64,000 nucleotides of DNA from Diploptera punctata. Taxonomy: Eukaryota; Arthropoda; Insecta; Blattodea; Blaberidae. The DNA lies in contig JASPKZ010005704.1 in assembly GCA_030220185.1 (NCBI GenBank), positions 602,501-666,500 on the forward strand. Reading direction: 5' to 3'. The translations under genes were made by a program, and so were the position numbers. Of this stretch, positions 19,710 to 30,467 are shown piece after piece. Under the pieces are notes generated by a model, which was given only the letters and a program-made list of their open reading frames with translations, had not been told where the DNA came from and ran no database searches. The stretch's first letter is position 1, and each line of letters begins with the position of its first letter.

Positions 19710-20101
19710 GTAAGCCCATGTTTTTCTCTTTACAGAAATTTAGGCGCTGTCCCCCTACAAGGAAGAATTTGAACCATACTAAATTAGTTACACCTGTTTT
19801 CGTATAGATGTCATTTTTCAGTTGTCCGTGGTCAGCGCACCGCCTCATCTAGGAGAGCAAGGTAGTATTAGGACGGGAAAATTCGGTAAATTTTACTTGG
19901 AGGCCTTTTCATTCAGGCTTAAGGACTTTTTACGAGCCTGAAAATCTTCTAACTCGGGACCCACGGCATAAAGTCTCTCCCTGAGGACTTGCTCCTTGGA
20001 TTTTTCCGTCCTAAAAAACCCATCGACCCCGACCGGATTTGAACCCGCGACCCTCGGGACCAGAGGCAAGGAGCATAACCATTAGTCCACTGCGGCCGAC
20101 C
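19710..20101 (-). mobile_element. SineC, full minus copy
   Basis: TGTAAGCCCATGTTTTTCTC at left to CATTAGTCCACTGCGGCCG at right. B-box complement GGATTTGAACCC near 20036. Followed by an AAT run. Confidence 0.9.
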
Positions 20102-20102
<1 letters not shown>

Positions 20103-20140
<38 letters not shown>

Positions 20141-20141
20141 T
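20103..20141. repeat. (AAT)n
   Basis: Triplet run adjoining the SineC head. Confidence 0.85.
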
Positions 20142-20159
20142 TCATAATAATATTTTTAT

Positions 20160-20478
20160 TTATTATATACAACTTTCCTCATTAAAGGATTGCCTGAAGG
20201 AGAAAGCGATTCAGACAATTTTAGAAATTGATGAAATATATTTTGTAGATACATGAAAAAAATTGAAATTGTAGGCCTAATTCAAGTATACATACTATAA
20301 AGTAGAAATTTTGTAAATATGGTTTCTTAAAATTGAAATTGATCCTCTAATGGCAGCGATGGCAATTTTAGAAAGATACACCCTGTCCAAATATAAGGAA
20401 TTCCAAAATTTAGCTAAGGATCCTGGTATAGTACCTCTTGCTCCGATCATCAATCCTGTGACAGTTATACTATCTTAA
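20160..20478 (-). mobile_element. LineJ ORF2 C-terminal part
   Basis: The minus strand reads DSITVTGLMIGARGTIPGSL then YLDRVYLSKIAIAAIRGSIS. The G-A-R-G-T-I-P and A-I-R-G-S-I pattern is the conserved C-terminal region of a class of LINE proteins with restriction-like endonucleases; exact clade not decided. A sister copy is at 35478-35790. Confidence 0.65.
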
Positions 20479-20483
20479 TTCTA

Positions 20484-20690
20484 ATGTTTACACATCTTTC
20501 TGTGCCTGAAGTTTTATTTTTCTTCTCTACTCGTCTCTATCCATCCACTCCATGTCCTCCAGTCCTCTTGTTCTCATTCCAGTTCTTATTTCATGCATCC
20601 ACGAGTTTCGAGGTCTTCCTTTCCTTCTTCTTCCAGGTGGACACATTCCAATATTTTCATGGATAACATTTATTCTTGCTAATAATTAAT
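20484..20690 (-). mobile_element. LineK 3' end
   Basis: TTACACATCTTTCTGTGCCT and CGTCTCTATCCATCCACTCC are the complement of LineK at 16990-17060. Frames broken. Confidence 0.7.
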
Positions 20691-20694
20691 TGTC

Positions 20695-20850
20695 ATAGTG
20701 TTCTGCCCAAGAGCAGGTCTTTCACTGCAAACTCAGCATTCTCCACTTTTTCCTTCCGTGGAAAGACTCATCATGCCAAGCTTGCAGCTTTACTACTAGG
20801 GACATACAGGTGTGGTAGCTTCCCGTTTCTTTCCAAACCCCACTCTCTCT
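20695..20850 (-). mobile_element. SineA 3' part, diverged
   Basis: TTCTGCCCAAGAGCAGGTCT, GCAGCTTTACTACTAGGGAC and GGTGTGGTAGCTTCCCGTT follow the SineA 3' half, with an extra segment of about 35 bases in the middle. Confidence 0.6.
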
Positions 20851-20984
20851 TTTGCATCTTAAAATCTTAAAATATCTTAAAAAGGGTCAAGGGGCCCCAA
20901 CTTGAAGGTGAGGACAGTGGATTTTGCTAAGTTAATAATAATAAAAATAATAATATAATATAATAATTTTTATTTGTATACAGA

Positions 20985-21215
20985 TTTCTAATGTATACAC
21001 ATCTTTCTGTGCCTAAACTTTTATTTCTTTCTCCACTCGTCTCTATCCATCCACTCCATGTCCTCCAGTCCATTTGTTCTCATTCCAGTTCTTATTTCTT
21101 GCATCCATGAGTTTCGAGGTCTTTTTTCCTTCTTCTCCCAGGTGGACACCATTCCAATGCTTTTTTGGGTAACCTTCCTACTTGCATACTTCTTTCTTTT
21201 CCATATATCTTCTTA
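20985..21215 (-). mobile_element. LineK 3' end, second minus copy
   Basis: Close match to 20484-20690. The two lie in direct order with a SineA remnant between. Confidence 0.7.
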
Positions 21216-21216
21216 T

Positions 21217-21260
21217 CAATAATAATAATAATAATAATAGTAATAATAATAATAATAATA

Positions 21261-21293
<33 letters not shown>
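21217..21293. repeat. (AAT)n with AGT variants
   Basis: Triplet run with three TAG interruptions. Confidence 0.85.
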
Positions 21294-21296
<3 letters not shown>

Positions 21297-21361
21297 TAAA
21301 TTGTTATATAAGCACGGCACTATCCTATAATGAACACTCTAAAGTTGTTACTAACTAAAAC

Positions 21362-22350
21362 TAACTCACTGGCACTATCGTACCCGCAGGTTCATGGCCG
21401 CGCGGACATAAGCTCTCCATACATCCCTATCCTGAGCTAATGTATTTCAATCATTCCCTGTATAATCCACCTCCTTCAAATCATAGTTATAGTTATTCTC
21501 CCACCTCATTCTTGGTCTACCAACTGGAAGTTTTCCCTCTGGTATTCCTACAAGAAGCTTCAATGCAAGTCTTTCATTCCCCATACGTTGCACATGTCCT
21601 GCCCATCGCAGTCTACGAGACTTAACTGTTCTTATTATATCTGGCTTCCTATAAAGACCATGTAGTTCATTGTTATGTAGTCTTCTCCATTCACCTGTCT
21701 GTTCATCTCTCTTTGGTCCAAAAATTTTCCTAAGAACTTTATTATCAAATACTCGTAATCTCCTTTCTTCCCTTAAAGTAAGAGTCCATGTTTCGCATCC
21801 ATATAATATAACTGGTAGAATAATAGTTTTATATATTTTCAATTTTACGTTTTTTGAAAGCAGTGCTACATCAAAAGTCTCTGTAATGCATAATAGCACG
21901 CATTTCCAGAATTGAGCCTATGTTTAATTTCTTTGTGCATCTCATTCCTATTTGTGATTATTGTTTCTGAATTCAGCCACTTCAAAATTTCCTTCATTTG
22001 TCATTAGCTGTCAATTTCCATATATTTAGTTTTACTGATATTTACTTCCAGTCCTAATTTCTTAGTGTTACTCAATAGTTTGTGCGTGTTGGTCTTTAGT
22101 ATCTCCTCGCTATCGGCCAGTAGTACTACATCATCAGCATAAACTAACAGCTTATTAATACCATTGAGATATAAGCCTTCTTCATTCTCCAAAGATTTGA
22201 AGCCATGCTCTATTACAAAATTAAATAGTAGAGGAGATAGTGCATCTCCTTGCTTCAACCCATTGAGCATTGAAATAGTTTTCGAAAACCGTTTGCCTAC
22301 ACGCAACCTACTCTTTGTACCATTTAGACACATTGGTATAAGTATATTTT
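21362..22350 (-). mobile_element. LineA copy, RT to 3' end
   Basis: Minus strand, upstream frame 22004-22333: NGLKQGDALSPLLFNFVIEH, then YADDVVLLADSEEIL with an intact YADD. The downstream frame 21447-21899 reads YGCETWTLTLREERR through RPRMRWENNYNYDLKEVDY. The frame breaks near 22010 and 21900. 5'-truncated; no endonuclease. Confidence 0.9.
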
Positions 22351-22460
22351 TTTAGGAATTCCTAACTCCAACAGGATACTATATATAACTTCTCCCTCTT
22401 AATTTAATCGTATGTTTTTTTACACGCTTTATATTAGCTTGACCTGTATCTATCTATCTA

Positions 22461-22955
22461 TGTAACTGAATCTTTCAACGCAATTTGCACCCACCTAAAA
22501 TCATTGGATCGACTTGAAACTTTGCATACTTGTAAAGGACCCGTGACAATACAATAATTTCGTATTTTGTTTCTAAAATACTTGCCACAAAGGTCAGAAA
22601 ATCAAAAAAATTATCTTTGTATCCATGTAACGGAATCTTTGAACACGATTTGCACCCACTTAGAAACATTAGATCGACTTGAAACTTTGTATATTTGTTA
22701 AGGACCCGTGACAATACAATAATTTCATATCTATTTTCTAAAATCCTGGCCCAAATTATCAGAAAATCAAACAAAGTGTCTTTGTATCTATGTAACGGAA
22801 TTTTTGAACACGATTTTCAACCACTTAGAAACAATGGATCGACTTGAAACTTTTTATACTTGTAAAGGACCCGTGACTATACAATAATGTCTTATTTTGT
22901 TTCTAAAATCCTGGCCAGAATCATCAGAAAATAAAAAAAATGAAAACTGCGGACT
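22461..22955 (+). repeat. Three tandem units of about 165 bp in Element R
   Basis: Units start at 22461, 22626 and 22791, each with TGTAAC(T/G)GAAT(C/T)TTTGAA, GGATCGACTTGAAACTTT or one mismatch, GGACCCGTGAC and AAAATC-CTGGCC-like parts. Copy 2 has only two units. Confidence 0.85.
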
Positions 22956-22975
22956 TGTCGACTTTTTATTTAATC

Positions 22976-23067
22976 GTTGTAAGAGCTCAGTTGGTAGAGC
23001 GGTGAATTGTATTGGTATATAATTTCATTAATCCATAGGTCGCTGGTTCAAATCCGACTGGGAGGAC
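22976..23067 (+). tRNA. tRNA-Tyr-like pseudogene with intron-like insert
   Basis: GCTCAGTTGGTAGAGCGGTG, then an anticodon-region GTA, an extra segment of about 20 nt, ATCCATAGGTCGC and B-box GGTTCAAATCC. This is the pattern of arthropod tRNA-Tyr(GTA), whose genes carry an intron just 3' of the anticodon. The acceptor halves (TCGTTGTAA / ACTGGGAGG) do not pair properly, so it is a pseudogene or RNA-polymerase-III head inside Element R. Confidence 0.55.
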
Positions 23068-23171
23068 TTTTTTAGAAGAGTATTAATTTTAGCTCATGCT
23101 AAAATAGTATCGAATTTAAAGATATTTACATTTTTATCTTATTCTGTAAAATATTAAAACTAAAAAATAAA

Positions 23172-23656
23172 AAATAAATAAGTTTTAAAAACTAAAACAA
23201 CACGGTTTATTAGAAAACCGAACTAAAACAATGAAAAATAATTTTTATTTCCAACACGCTTGGGATAAAATTAAAGTGGCCAACAAAAAAAAAATCATCT
23301 CCAACACACATAGAATAAAACTACAGTTATCAACAAAAAGAAACTAATTTTACCATCAAAAGCGTGGGCTGCTTTTTATGATTTTTACAATTTCGTCTTA
23401 GAGACTTTACGTTTACCAATATCTGTTTATTATAAAATATATTAATTTATATAGAGCACCCCACGCTTTTGATGGTAAAATTATTTTCTTTTTGTTGATA
23501 ACTCTAGTTTTATTCTATGTGTGTTGGAGATGATTTTTTTTTGTTGGCCACTTTAATTTTATCCCAAGCGTGTTGGAAGTTAAAATTATTTTTCATTTTT
23601 TTAGTTCGGTTTTCTAATAAAGCGTGTTGTTTTAGTTTTTAAAACTATTATTTATT
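23172..23656. repeat. Long inverted repeat in Element R
   Basis: Arms 23172-23372 and 23455-23656 with an 82-nt loop. Shared strings include TTTACCATCAAAAGCGTGGG, CCAACACGCTTGGGATAAAA and TTATTAGAAAACCGAACTAA (each with its complement). Confidence 0.85.
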
Positions 23657-24010
23657 AACTCTGCGTATAGTTGATGTATAGTGTACCCTAACTGAAGAAA
23701 ATTAAAGTATAATGCAAAATGCCATCTGCTCTATCAGTGGTTATAAAGAAAGAAGCAGAGAGCAAATTGGATTAAAAAATGTGTTTAATATTTCTTTTGA
23801 TTACGATGTACGTAGTTCCTCATTTTGCTAAAAAAATGTTCTATAAAACCTTATGAATGAACGTGGCAAAAAAAGTTGAAAGAAACTTTCTTTAACATCA
23901 CTCATTGTCACATCGAGACGCCAATGAAATGGATATCCTATTACCAAAGCTTTTCATACAAATTTCTCATTACCCCATACATCTCTGCAACTTCTCCAAA
24001 CTTTATTTAA
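23657..24010. other. No recognised feature
   Basis: AT-rich, no family match noticed. Confidence 0.45.
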
Positions 24011-24665
24011 GAATAGCATTAAACTGAAAATCCTGCTTTTCAACGCAGACTTCTATAGCAGACTCAAAATATAATAGCATAGGCTATTAGCAGAAAAAAG
24101 TCTGTAGAACTTTATCCTGTCTCCATATAACAAGAGAGCGTTAGAGAGTTCATATCGATTTCAAATAGAATTCACCTACTCCTCAGAGTGGCCAAACATC
24201 GGGATGTGATTTAAAAACTATAATCTCAAAAATTACTCTTATTTTAATAATAATTTGGGACTCTATTTATTTAATTTATGATTTAAGTAATGATATAAAT
24301 AAATCCAAGCTAAATAATATATAATTGTATAATGATAAAATATAATGAATATTTTTGTAACATCAAAGATTTTTGTAACAATGAATGCGTCATACATATT
24401 GTTCTGGTAAACAATAGATGTTGAAGTTACAGATATATAATTATGACAAAAGAATGTGTGGGCTTGAGTTGGCCGAACATTAAATGTTATGATTGGAGAA
24501 TTGAGAGGGGAGGCGACCGAATCGTGTTCTTTCTTGATTAGGTATCAGCCAATCAGAAGTTGACAACAAAATCATTCATAACGAAGAACAAGACAGATGG
24601 CTACAAGAAGAAGATGAACTATCGAATACATTAAATGCTCACTTCATAAAGGTTGATTTAACGAA
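24011..24665 (+). mobile_element. Element M, copy 1
   Basis: About 650 bp shared with 25157-26245: CAACGCAGACTTCTATAGCA, TTTGTAACATCAAAGATTTT, GGTAAACAATAGATGTTGAA and ATGGCTACAAGAAGAAGATG. No coding frame. Direct repeat, so either an element or a local duplication. Confidence 0.65.
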
Positions 24666-24692
24666 TATGTAAAGCATAATCTTCTTGTATCT

Positions 24693-25085
24693 TGTAAGCC
24701 CATGTTTTTCCTTAACGGAGATTTAGGCGCTCTCCTACAGGGAAGGATTTGAACCATACTAATTAAGATACACTTGTTTTTCGTACAGATGTCATTTGAG
24801 TGGTCCGCGGTCAGCGTTCTGCCTCATACTAACATCTAGGAAACCAAGGTAGTACTAGGACGGGAAAATTCGGTAAGTTTTGCTTAGAGGTCTTTTCATT
24901 CCGGCTTAAGGATCTTTTACGAGCCTGAAAATCTTCAGACTCGGGACCCACGGCTTAAAGTCACTCCTGGAGGACTTGGTCCTTGGATTTTTTCGTTCTA
25001 AAAATCCATCGACCCCGGCCGGGTTTGAACCCGCGACCCTCGGGATCAGAGGCAAACAGCATAACCACTAGTCCACCGCGGTCGA
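24693..25085 (-). mobile_element. SineC, full minus copy
   Basis: TGTAAGCCCATGTTTTTCCT to CACTAGTCCACCGCGGTCG. Lies between the two Element M copies. Confidence 0.9.
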
Positions 25086-25160
25086 TTTTATCTACTGTTT
25101 CAAATGTGTATCTTGTAGTATAGTTTTTATTTAAGGTCCATCCATCCATAGTAATTCTGC
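25086..25160 (-). mobile_element. LineO crumb and SineA tail crumb
   Basis: The minus strand reads NKNYTTRYTFETVDK, also found at 59100-59190 (ITRYTFETVDTFKYLGA). It is followed on the right by the SineA end complement (CATCCATAGTAATTCTGCCC). Confidence 0.5.
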
Positions 25161-25481
25161 CCAAAATTAAACTTAAAATCCTGTTTTTCAACGCAGACTT
25201 CAATAGCAGACTCAAAATATAATAGCATAGGCTATTAGTAGAAAAAGTCTGTAGAACTTTATCCTGTCTCCATACAACAAGTAAGAGAACGATAGAGAGT
25301 TAATCACGACTTGAAATAGAATTCACTTTGCTCCTCAGAGAGGCCAAACATCGAGATGCGATTTGAAAACTATAACCGGTAAAGTTAATCTTATTTTAAT
25401 AATAATTTGGGATTCTATTTATTTAATTTATAATTTAAGTAATGATATAAATAAATTCAAGCTAAATATTATTTAATTGTA

Positions 25482-25891
25482 CCTGTTGGTAGGTGCCGTC
25501 GTCCTCAACTTCATTAAAATATTGTATATAAAATTAACTGGAGCGCTTTTGGAAGTTATCTTCCATCTTCTGCAGGTTGAGTTTCCGCTACTTGTTGTTG
25601 TGTACGGTGATGTATACTCCAACTGTTTGTAGCAGCAACTGACTTGTTTTTGACGATCTCGTATAATGGGTTTGACTGGGGTGCGTTCTCAGTGAAACCT
25701 ATTATACGAGATCGTCAAAAACAAGTCGGTTGCTGCTACAAACAGTTGGAGTACACATCACTGTACACAACAACGACGAGTAGCAGAAGATGGAAGATAC
25801 AGGCACCTACCAACAGGTACAATTTAATTTTTAACTTTCATCATATGACTTCACCTCAACGGAATTTGATATGGATTTTACTAGTATTGAT
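25482..25891. mobile_element. Foldback element FB2
   Basis: Outer arms GTACCTGTTGGTAGGTGCC (25479-25497) and its exact complement (25802-25820), inner arms about 25553-25667 and 25701-25799. The right tail holds CACCTCAACGGAAT, complement of the CCGTTGAGG motif of FB1. Flanks AAATATTATTTAATTGT (25464-25480) and AAATATTATTTATTGTA (25892-25908) are a likely target-site duplication of about 16 bp. Copy 1 of Element M has the empty site. Confidence 0.8.
25539..25575 (-). other. Hammerhead-like motif in FB2, degenerate
   Basis: Minus strand: CAGAAGA, T, GGAAG-ATAA-CTTCC, AAAA (expected GAAA), AGCGCT, CC. The core has two substitutions, so it is probably inactive. Confidence 0.35.
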
Positions 25892-26245
25892 AAATATTAT
25901 TTATTGTATAATGATAAAATATAATTAATATTTTTGTAACATCAAATATTATTGTAACAATGATTACGTCATACATACTGTTGTGGTAAACAATAGAGGC
26001 TGAAGTTACAGACATATAATTATGACAAAAGAATGTTTAAATAATGTGGGCTTGAGTCGGCCGAACATTAAATGTTATGATTGGAGAATTGAGAGAGAAG
26101 GCGAGCAAATCGTGTCCTTTCTTGATTAGGTACTAGCCAATCAGAAGTTGACAACATAATAATTCACAACAAAGGAAGATGAGAAATGGCTACAAGAAGA
26201 AGATGAAACATCGACGCCATTAAATGCTCACTACGTAAAAGTTTT

Positions 26246-26552
26246 GTTAAGCATAACAATTTGAATTAAATATAATAAAAATTAAGCTTGAATTACGTAA
26301 GTGGAGTAAACATAATAATATTTATGAAGTATTTTAAAATTGGCGTAATTTCATTATATATAAAATAGGCTATATCATGTTTATATATGAATATAGAAAT
26401 AATAGAAAATTAAATATCATATAATTAAGGGGAGAAAGATGTTTAAATAATATTTGAAGACGAACTATTTAACAATTTTACATAATTAATTATAAAATAG
26501 TGATAACTTTAATAATATCATATCAAAAATTTATAGTCATTATATTAATTGA
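26246..26552. other. AT-rich, nothing recognised
   Basis: No repeat or coding signature. Confidence 0.5.
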
Positions 26553-26885
26553 TGTCCACCGCTATGGTCTCGAGGTAGCGTGCTGCCTTGTCACACAACG
26601 GGCCCGGGTTCGATTCCCGGTAGGAACTGGCTCCTGGGTGAGGTTTTTCGGGGTTTTTCCTCTCCTGTGAGACAAATGTTAAGAAGCTTAGGGCCCAATG
26701 GTCCCCGAAATTCATCCAACCATCATAATCACCCTTATCATTATCATCAATATCCTTCACCGGTGTGGAAAGCAATGGGAAGCTACCACACCTACAATTC
26801 GCTAGTAAAGCTGCAAAGCATAGCATGAAAATGCTATAATTGCAGTGAAAGACCTGCCCTCGGACATAATTACTATGGATGGATA
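26553..26885 (+). mobile_element. SineA, full length
   Basis: CCACCGCTATGGTCTCGAGG head, B-box GGGTTCGATTCCC, GGTTTTTCCTCTCCTGTGAG, an ATC-rich centre, ACACCTACAATTCGCTAG, and the ACTATGGATGGATA tail. tRNA-headed SINE. Confidence 0.9.
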
Positions 26886-26954
26886 ATAATTATAATCATC
26901 ATTATCATTATTATCACAAGATCTATTATTATTTTTTTATTATATCCAACTTAC

Positions 26955-26995
26955 GTCCTTCTGTAAACATTGCCTGTACCACCAAGAACACTCAC
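26955..26995 (-). other. Candidate micro-exon (41 nt)
   Basis: On the minus strand the tract TCTTTTCTTTTCTTTTCAG precedes it and GTAAGT follows. The open reading is VSVLGGTGNVYRR. Its phase does not join directly to the candidate exon at 11146-11200 without an exon between. No protein family assigned. Confidence 0.25.
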
Positions 26996-27322
26996 CTGAA
27001 AAGAAAAGAAAAGAGACATTAGTAATGTCATTTTTAATTAAGTTTACTAAAACATTTATTGCGATTATTTAACTCATGCCACAAAAGGGAGTCAATGACC
27101 AATCACATTTCAATTAATTTTTATTTACAACTAATGACAATCGTTTTTCACCTCGATTTTTTCAATTTTAATTTTATCACTTTAAAATCAAGCTCCTCCT
27201 TTTTAACATCCTGAATAGGTCAGAGCATTATTTTGCAGTGACTGACTCTCTAAGAAATACGTTGAATATAAAAAATGATATATTATGATGTAAGAGTTCT
27301 AGAATGCATGAGGCTACCAGAT

Positions 27323-27328
<6 letters not shown>

Positions 27329-27360
<32 letters not shown>
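27329..27360. repeat. (TA)n
   Basis: Microsatellite inside Element F where other copies have only ACTATATATACAATCTGG, so it is an expansion of a short native TA run. Confidence 0.85.
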
Positions 27361-27361
<1 letters not shown>

Positions 27362-27504
27362 CCAGATAGTGCTTGCGGGATATAATATAAAAACAATTGT
27401 AACAATTGATTATACTACAAAAAAGAAACCACTGTTTGCACTTTCTTAAACGTATTATTTCCCAGGTAATAACGTTCCAGAAAAATAGAATTGACATATT
27501 TACA

Positions 27505-27795
27505 AGCCGTAGCGTAATGGGTTAAGGCACTGCGCTACAAGTCGGAAGGTCGAGGGTTCAAGTCCCGATGGGGGTCAGGATTTTTAAACTGACCAAAACC
27601 TTCTGGCGGCACTATGGCCCTGGGGTCGACTCAGCCTCTAACGGAAATGAGTACCAGACGCTTGTTCTGGGGGTAAAGGCGGCCGTCACGCAGGGCTGAC
27701 AACCCGGCTGACATCAAGTGCCGATTGTCTAGAAAAAGTGGGAGCCTTAACCTCCTACTACCCTAAGGGCCTACCGAGGCCTGTAGTGGGATTAC
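27505..27795 (+). mobile_element. SineD, full length
   Basis: Head CCGTAGCGTAATGGGTTAAG with B-box GGGTTCAAGTCCC, then GGCCCTGGGGTCGACTCAGC, AAAAAGTGGGAGCCTTAACC and end GTGGGATTACTTTACTTTAC. A short TTTACA duplication fits insertion in Element F. A second copy lies at 45556-46214. Confidence 0.85.
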
Positions 27796-28360
27796 TTTAC
27801 TTTACATCATAGGACATCAGAAATTAATTAATATACAGTCTAGGATGTTTTCTTAAAATATTGCGATCCTTTGGCAATAAATAATATTATCTGGTTGCAG
27901 TGATGAACAAGTGAAACATAACAAACGTTTCTCATTGCGTTTTCAAACATCGCAGTTTACATTAAATATATAAATATTTTAAAATAACTATATTTAAATA
28001 ATGGTTTGTGAGTAAACAGCTTAATTTTATTCGTTAAATAGTCCTAACAAATGCCACTCCTGATTTACAAATTCTCTAGATAAATTCACTCCTCACTTCG
28101 TGAGTCTTGAATTTATCGATAATTTGTAAATCACTCGTGGCATTACTTATCATAAATCCTCTCTTCGGCAGAAATATGCATAAGTGTGCTGTATATGAAT
28201 TATAATAAATAATATTGCTCCTCGTGGTCTTAGGCCCAGCCTAAATAAATGGCGTAATGAGTCATGCCTGTGAATACTAGATTATCGAACCAGAAACATC
28301 ATATCGGACTACATTATAACCGTAGAGTAGATTTCATCCCATTCATTCCCTGAAGTAAAC

Positions 28361-28420
<60 letters not shown>

Positions 28421-28515
28421 GCTTTATTTTACCTGGCAGAGTTAAGGCCTTAAGGCCTTGTCTACCACTCAACCAGGTTTAAAAAAAATACAAAGAAAAG
28501 TCTTAAATCTAAATT

Positions 28516-28568
<53 letters not shown>

Positions 28569-29690
28569 GATTACAAGTTATGAATACAATACAATTAATA
28601 TTTATAATGTATTTTGATTTACTCTAAATTTAACGAATTAAATATATAATATGTACAAGATATATAAAAAAACGAGGAAAAGATTAATGACATAGTATAA
28701 AATTAAATAAATAGAGAAAAATTAATTATTAGACAACAGGTAACTGTATAAGCGTGACTTAAAGGTGCCAAGTGTGCGGCAACCCCTGATATCTTGAGGA
28801 AGGAGATTCCAGGAGCGGGGCGGAGGCTACTGTGAAGGAAGTAGAATAGGAGGAAGTGCTATGAAGAGGAATTGTTAGCAGACTGCTATCTTGTGACCTA
28901 GTGTCAATATTGTGGTAGGAGGATAACTTCTCAAATCTGGACGCCAGGTAAGTAGGAATGTAGGAATTCAGAAGCTTGAAAAGTAGCGAAAGAGAGTGCA
29001 ATTTACGTCTGTCAGTAAGACGGAGCCAAGAGAGGTTATTAAAGTGTTCGGAAATATGGTCATAACGGCGGATATTGAAAATGAATCGAATGCAAGCATT
29101 ATGAACACGCTGCAGTCTCTGCGACAAGGCATAGTTTAGATCATTATATATAATGTCACAATAATCGAAGTGTGGTAACACAAGATTCTGCACTAGGATT
29201 TGTTTTTAACGAAACTGGGAGAAAAATTCTTTAAACGTCTAAGATAATGTAAGATGGAGAAAGTCTTTTTACATATGTGTTTCACTTGTGTTTGCCAGCT
29301 TAAATTTGCGTCTAGATGTAGTCCAAGATCTATTACTGAAGAAGAATAAGGGATAATTATATTATTTATAGTAATGTTTGGAAGTGTAGATATGTCAAAG
29401 GTTGTAAGCAGTCTTTGTTGTCCCATTAGAATTACTTGTGACTTGTTAGGATTTAGATTTAGACCAATACTTGAAGACCAGTTAAAGATGGATATGAGAT
29501 CGTCATTCATTTTCATCAAGCTGTTATAGAGAGAATGAGGAGGTGAATGTAGGTAAATTTGGAGATCATCAGCATAGAGGTGATAACGGCAGTGCTTTAG
29601 TACAGTTGGCAAATCATTTATGTAGATTGAGAAAAGAAGAGGTCCGAGAACACTGCCCTGGGGGACTCCAGCCGGCACGTTACGCCAAGT
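28361..29690 (-). mobile_element. LineI retrotransposon, RT to 3' tail
   Basis: CR1/jockey-type LINE, 5'-truncated at about 29690. The 3' UTR (28440-28745) contains GGCCTTAAGGCCTTGTCTAC, an expanded TA run at 28520-28564, and an (AAT)n tail at 28361-28421. Other 3' ends: 45647-46002 and 48940-49352. Confidence 0.9.
28759..29678 (-). pseudogene. LineI reverse transcriptase, one frameshift
   Basis: The first frame (29193-29678, 161 codons) opens with [20 protein letters not shown], then [11 protein letters not shown] with intact YADD, and the I-D-L-G-L-H-L-D thumb box. A one-base shift at 29193 leads to the second frame (28759-29192): LVLPHFDYCDIIYNDL, the RVHNACIRFIFNIRR box and SWLRLTDRRKLHSLSLLFKL. 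Both are typical of CR1/jockey RT C-termini. A repaired reading would be nearly complete downstream of the palm, so this is a fairly young copy. It lacks the 5' part and endonuclease. Confidence 0.85.
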
Positions 29691-30467
29691 CGAAGCAATA
29701 CAATGGATCTAAAGTAAGCTTGTCGTGTCCATTGTTTAATTATATATGTTTCTGTTCCTTCATTTATTTTTATCTAAATTAACGAAACATTAAATGAAAT
29801 AAACAAACGAAACATATGTTTATTATAAGCAAATAAATAGTAAAGTTTAAACAGAAATACAGCCATATTCTCATCTCCACTTTTTTTTCACATGTAAACA
29901 GGACAGGGTATGATACGTGTTGACTGTGCAATACGCTAGATTTAGCTTTCTGTAATTAGTCATTTTGTTTTGTTGGCAATATTAAAGTTGTTTGTAAACA
30001 AATTGAATAAGTGATTTATGTTTTACAATCCGCTGATGCGCAGTTATAAATGATACTGTTTACAGCGTTGCTTATTGATGCAATCTGTTTTTAATACCGC
30101 ATATTAAGCAGAAAAAAATATGCGAGAGCTGCATTCATTAAAAAACTTTATTCCAATGAAATATTGCGTTTAATCACGTCGGAGATTAAATTTTATTCAC
30201 GTTTGGTAACCATATAATTAAAAAAACGCGAACTAATTCAATGTTCTCTAAATGTGAATTAAATTTTGTATTAATTTACAGTGTGTAGGGCTGATTAAAA
30301 AGATTGGTACATGTTTTAAAGAGAGTGGATTCCAAGTGAGCTTACTTCAAAATATTTTTTAATTAAATTTCGTGGAAATTGAAAATTCAGATTAATCTAT
30401 CTCCGATAATATTTCAGTGATCTAAAACTTCAGAACAAAAGTTGGCTGTTTCCCCCCCTATTACTTA
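29691..30467. other. Unique-looking DNA, no gene
   Basis: AT-rich, no family or motif recognised. Confidence 0.45.

Larger units (their letters stand above)
22409..23656 (+). mobile_element. Composite Element R, copy 1
   Basis: Order: TTACACGCTTTATATTAGCT start, short CTAT run, three tandem units of about 165 bp (starts 22461, 22626, 22791), a tRNA-Tyr-like block, then a 200-bp inverted repeat. Copy 2 at 33505-34726 keeps the same order. No transposase seen. Class not recognised. Confidence 0.75.
25157..26245 (+). mobile_element. Element M, copy 2, interrupted by FB2
   Basis: Same order as copy 1, with FB2 inserted where copy 1 reads AATTGTATAATGATAAAA. Confidence 0.65.
27049..28165 (+). 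mobile_element. Element F, copy 1, with SineD inside
   Basis: Left end TTTAACTCATGCCACAAAAG, right end AATCACTCGTGGCATTACTT. Shared landmarks: TGACCAATCACATTTCAAT, CATTATTTTGCAGTGACTGA, AAACATCGCAGTTTACATT and GTCCTAACAAATGCCACTC. The right end is a small hairpin (AATGCCAC...ATTTCCAA type) in all copies. No protein. Interrupted by SineD at 27505-27795. Confidence 0.8.
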
